Of a stretch of 48,027 nt of DNA, positions 46,643 through 48,027 are shown in pieces. This stretch comes from Candidatus Bipolaricaulota bacterium (GTDB lineage Bacteria; Bipolaricaulota; Bipolaricaulia; RBG-16-55-9; DRXL01). Under the pieces are notes generated by a model, which was given only the letters and a program-made list of their open reading frames with translations, did not search any database and had not been told where the DNA came from. How positions within the stretch are numbered: the first letter of the stretch is position 1; every line of letters starts with the position of its first letter. The position numbers were made by a program, and so were the translations under genes. The stretch is taken from NCBI GenBank assembly GCA_938091745.1, contig CALLJK010000024.1, forward strand, positions 1 to 48,027. Reading direction: 5' to 3'.

Positions 46643-47932
46643 TTAATGAAAGTATTTCTTACTCAGGACGCGTATCTTCTCTTTAGCGCGCTCCTCATCG
46701 AATGTGAGGATCTCTCGATCTCTCATGACGATCCGCCCAGCGATGATGACCGTTGTAACGTCGCTTGCGTGGGCAGCGTAGACCAAATCCGACACTGAGT
46801 TATACCCCGGCTGCCAGTGAGCGCCCTGGGTTTCTACTAAGATAATATCAGCTTGAGTGCCTTCAGCCAAGTGCCCGACCTCCTCGAATCCGAGGATCTG
46901 GGCTCCGACGCGTGTGGCCATCTGAAGTGCTTCAGCAGCGGGCAGCGCTGTGGGGTCATCGCGCTTGGCGAGCAACGCTGCCAAGCGCAGTTCTTCGAGC
47001 ATATCTAAGTTATTATTCGACGCTGCGCCATCAGTGCCGATCCCTACGCGCAACCCCATCTCTTTATATCTTTTGACTGGCGCGATCCCGGAGCCCAATT
47101 TGAGATTGCTCGTAGGGCAGTGGGCCAGCCCGACCCCGCGCGCTGCGAGAATCTTCACGTCGCTATTGCTCAAGTGCACGCCGTGTGCCACGACCGTCTT
47201 AGCCCGAAAGACCCCGAGCGATTCTAATCGCTCTGTCGGGCTTTTCTGATACTGTTTCAGCGAATCGCTCACTTCAGTAACAGTCTCCTGGAGGTGTGTG
47301 TGGATGAGTGTATTATACTGAATCGCGAGTGTAGTTGCATCCCGCCAGACTTCATCACAACACGTGTAGGGCGCGTGGGGGCCGACGGCAACTCGGATGC
47401 GCCCCTCGGCAGTATTGTGCCAATCTTTGAGGAATTTTTCGGTGATCGAGAGTTCGCGCTGGGCCTTCTCTCCCGGCTGGGGCGCGATGATCCCATATGA
47501 GAGTAACGCGCGCATCCCTGATTCTTTAACAGCTTGGGCGACGGCGTCCATGAAAAAATACATATCTGAAAACGCCGTCGTGCCGGAGCGAACCATCTCA
47601 GCGATCCCCATTAGCGACGCCCAGTAGACGTCTTCTTCTGTTAATTTTCTCTCGGCGGGCCAGATGTCTTGTTCGAGCCACTCTTGAAGATTTCTGTCAT
47701 CAGAATAGCCCCGGAGCAAGACCATTGCTAAGTGGGTATGGGCGTTGACGAAGCCGGGAAGCGCAAGCTTGTCTTTGCCGTCAAGTACGGAGTCAAAGCG
47801 TTGGCCCTCGAAGTCTTTTGGGTTCTCGCTGATCTTCGTGATCTTGCCGTCCTCGATGGCGATGGAGACCCCGTGACGCACGAAGGGGTCACCCATAGTG
47901 ATCACTGTGCAATCTCTAATGAGGATAGTCAT
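46643..47932 (-). CDS. mtaD: 5-methylthioadenosine/S-adenosylhomocysteine deaminase
   Basis: 429 residues of the amidohydrolase superfamily. Metal ligands are visible as NAHTHLAM, the His in HTHLQETVTE, AVGPHAPYTCCD, and Asp in GIGTDGAASNNNLDM. The family converts methylthioadenosine or S-adenosylhomocysteine to the inosyl forms in methyl-cycle salvage; substrate choice between these and other adenosines cannot be seen. First gene of the leftward operon ahead of rpsO. Promoter: TTGCTC with TATAAT 17 bases away. Confidence 0.88.
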   Translation of the reverse strand: MTILIRDCTVITMGDPFVRHGVSIAIEDGKITKISENPKDFEGQRFDSVLDGKDKLALPGFVNAHTHLAMVLLRGYSDDRNLQEWLEQDIWPAERKLTEEDVYWASLMGIAEMVRSGTTAFSDMYFFMDAVAQAVKESGMRALLSYGIIAPQPGEKAQRELSITEKFLKDWHNTAEGRIRVAVGPHAPYTCCDEVWRDATTLAIQYNTLIHTHLQETVTEVSDSLKQYQKSPTERLESLGVFRAKTVVAHGVHLSNSDVKILAARGVGLAHCPTSNLKLGSGIAPVKRYKEMGLRVGIGTDGAASNNNLDMLEELRLAALLAKRDDPTALPAAEALQMATRVGAQILGFEEVGHLAEGTQADIILVETQGAHWQPGYNSVSDLVYAAHASDVTTVIIAGRIVMRDREILTFDEERAKEKIRVLSKKYFH

Positions 47933-47946
47933 AGCGCTGGCTTTTC

Positions 47947-47975
47947 ATTATAGCGTAAGGGGTGTGCTGGAGCAA
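47947..47975 (-). promoter_or_regulatory. promoter of the mtaD-rpsO-pnp-M16 operon
   Basis: On the minus strand TTGCTC (47970-47975), 17-base spacer, TATAAT (47947-47952); ATG 47932 follows after 14 bases without an obvious RBS. Confidence 0.72.
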
Positions 47976-48027
47976 CGAGTGACGATTGATAGCTTTGAAG
48001 CTGTCAGCACGAAGTCGGCACGACCCA

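Overview
This 48 kb window comes from a free-living bacterium with moderate-to-high GC. Genes are tightly packed, often with ATGA or TGATG overlaps. Many promoters resemble the sigma-70 consensus (TTGACA, 17 bases, TATAAT), and several -10 boxes lie only 5-10 bases from the start codon, so leaderless mRNAs are likely. Two fused ADP-forming acyl-CoA synthetases, a fused two-domain ABC permease with an ATPase of the AAA-associated type, secreted proteins ending in EF-hand/dockerin-like modules, and generic housekeeping genes suggest a deep-branching thermophile-like lineage such as Bipolaricaulota/Acetothermia. That placement is inference only; no 16S gene is present.

Region A (1-6480) is chromosomal: the end of a PHP-type metallohydrolase, an ADP-forming acetate-CoA ligase, a family 4 uracil-DNA glycosylase, a TPR membrane protein, a FabG-like reductase, an orphan antitoxin-like protein, an SRAP (YedK/HMCES) protein and a YbgC-like thioesterase. 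GC-rich palindromic repeats sit at gene ends here and provide C-terminal codons of two genes.

Region B (6491-19529) is an integrated mobile element of about 12.98 kb. A perfect 58-bp direct repeat made of the 3' part of tRNA-Val(TAC) bounds it: the complete tRNA is on the right, a displaced 3' fragment is on the left, and a tyrosine integrase lies next to the intact tRNA. The element carries a RelE-like toxin overlapping an unusual 262-residue partner, two secreted peptidases sharing an EF-hand tail, a long rightward cluster of small genes (ribbon-helix-helix regulators, a Rep-like HTH protein, a putative ssDNA-binding OB-fold protein, many CxxC mini-proteins, an XRE regulator, a phosphoribosyltransferase, a serine recombinase), an iteron-like block that may be an origin, a DUF3800 gene, an integrase remnant and a promoter-driven hairpin RNA. 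I see no capsid or conjugation genes.

Region C (19538-31117) resumes the chromosome: UspA and two Crp/Fnr regulators in one leftward operon; divergent from them a large secreted beta-helix protein and a small protein resembling its C-terminal domain; then YggT, RibD, an HtrA protease, tRNA-Pro(CGG), an ABC importer (fused permease plus ATPase) and a broken VanZ fragment.

Region D (31077-48027) holds a second ADP-forming acyl-CoA synthetase, a cyclase/NB-ARC/TPR signalling protein, a thioredoxin-domain YyaL-like protein, tRNA-Gln(CTG), yicC and gmk, secreted proteins of unknown function, a YVTN beta-propeller and a leftward operon mtaD-rpsO-pnp-M16 peptidase. In this operon the PNPase has two tandem S1 domains and a long inverted repeat separates rpsO from pnp.
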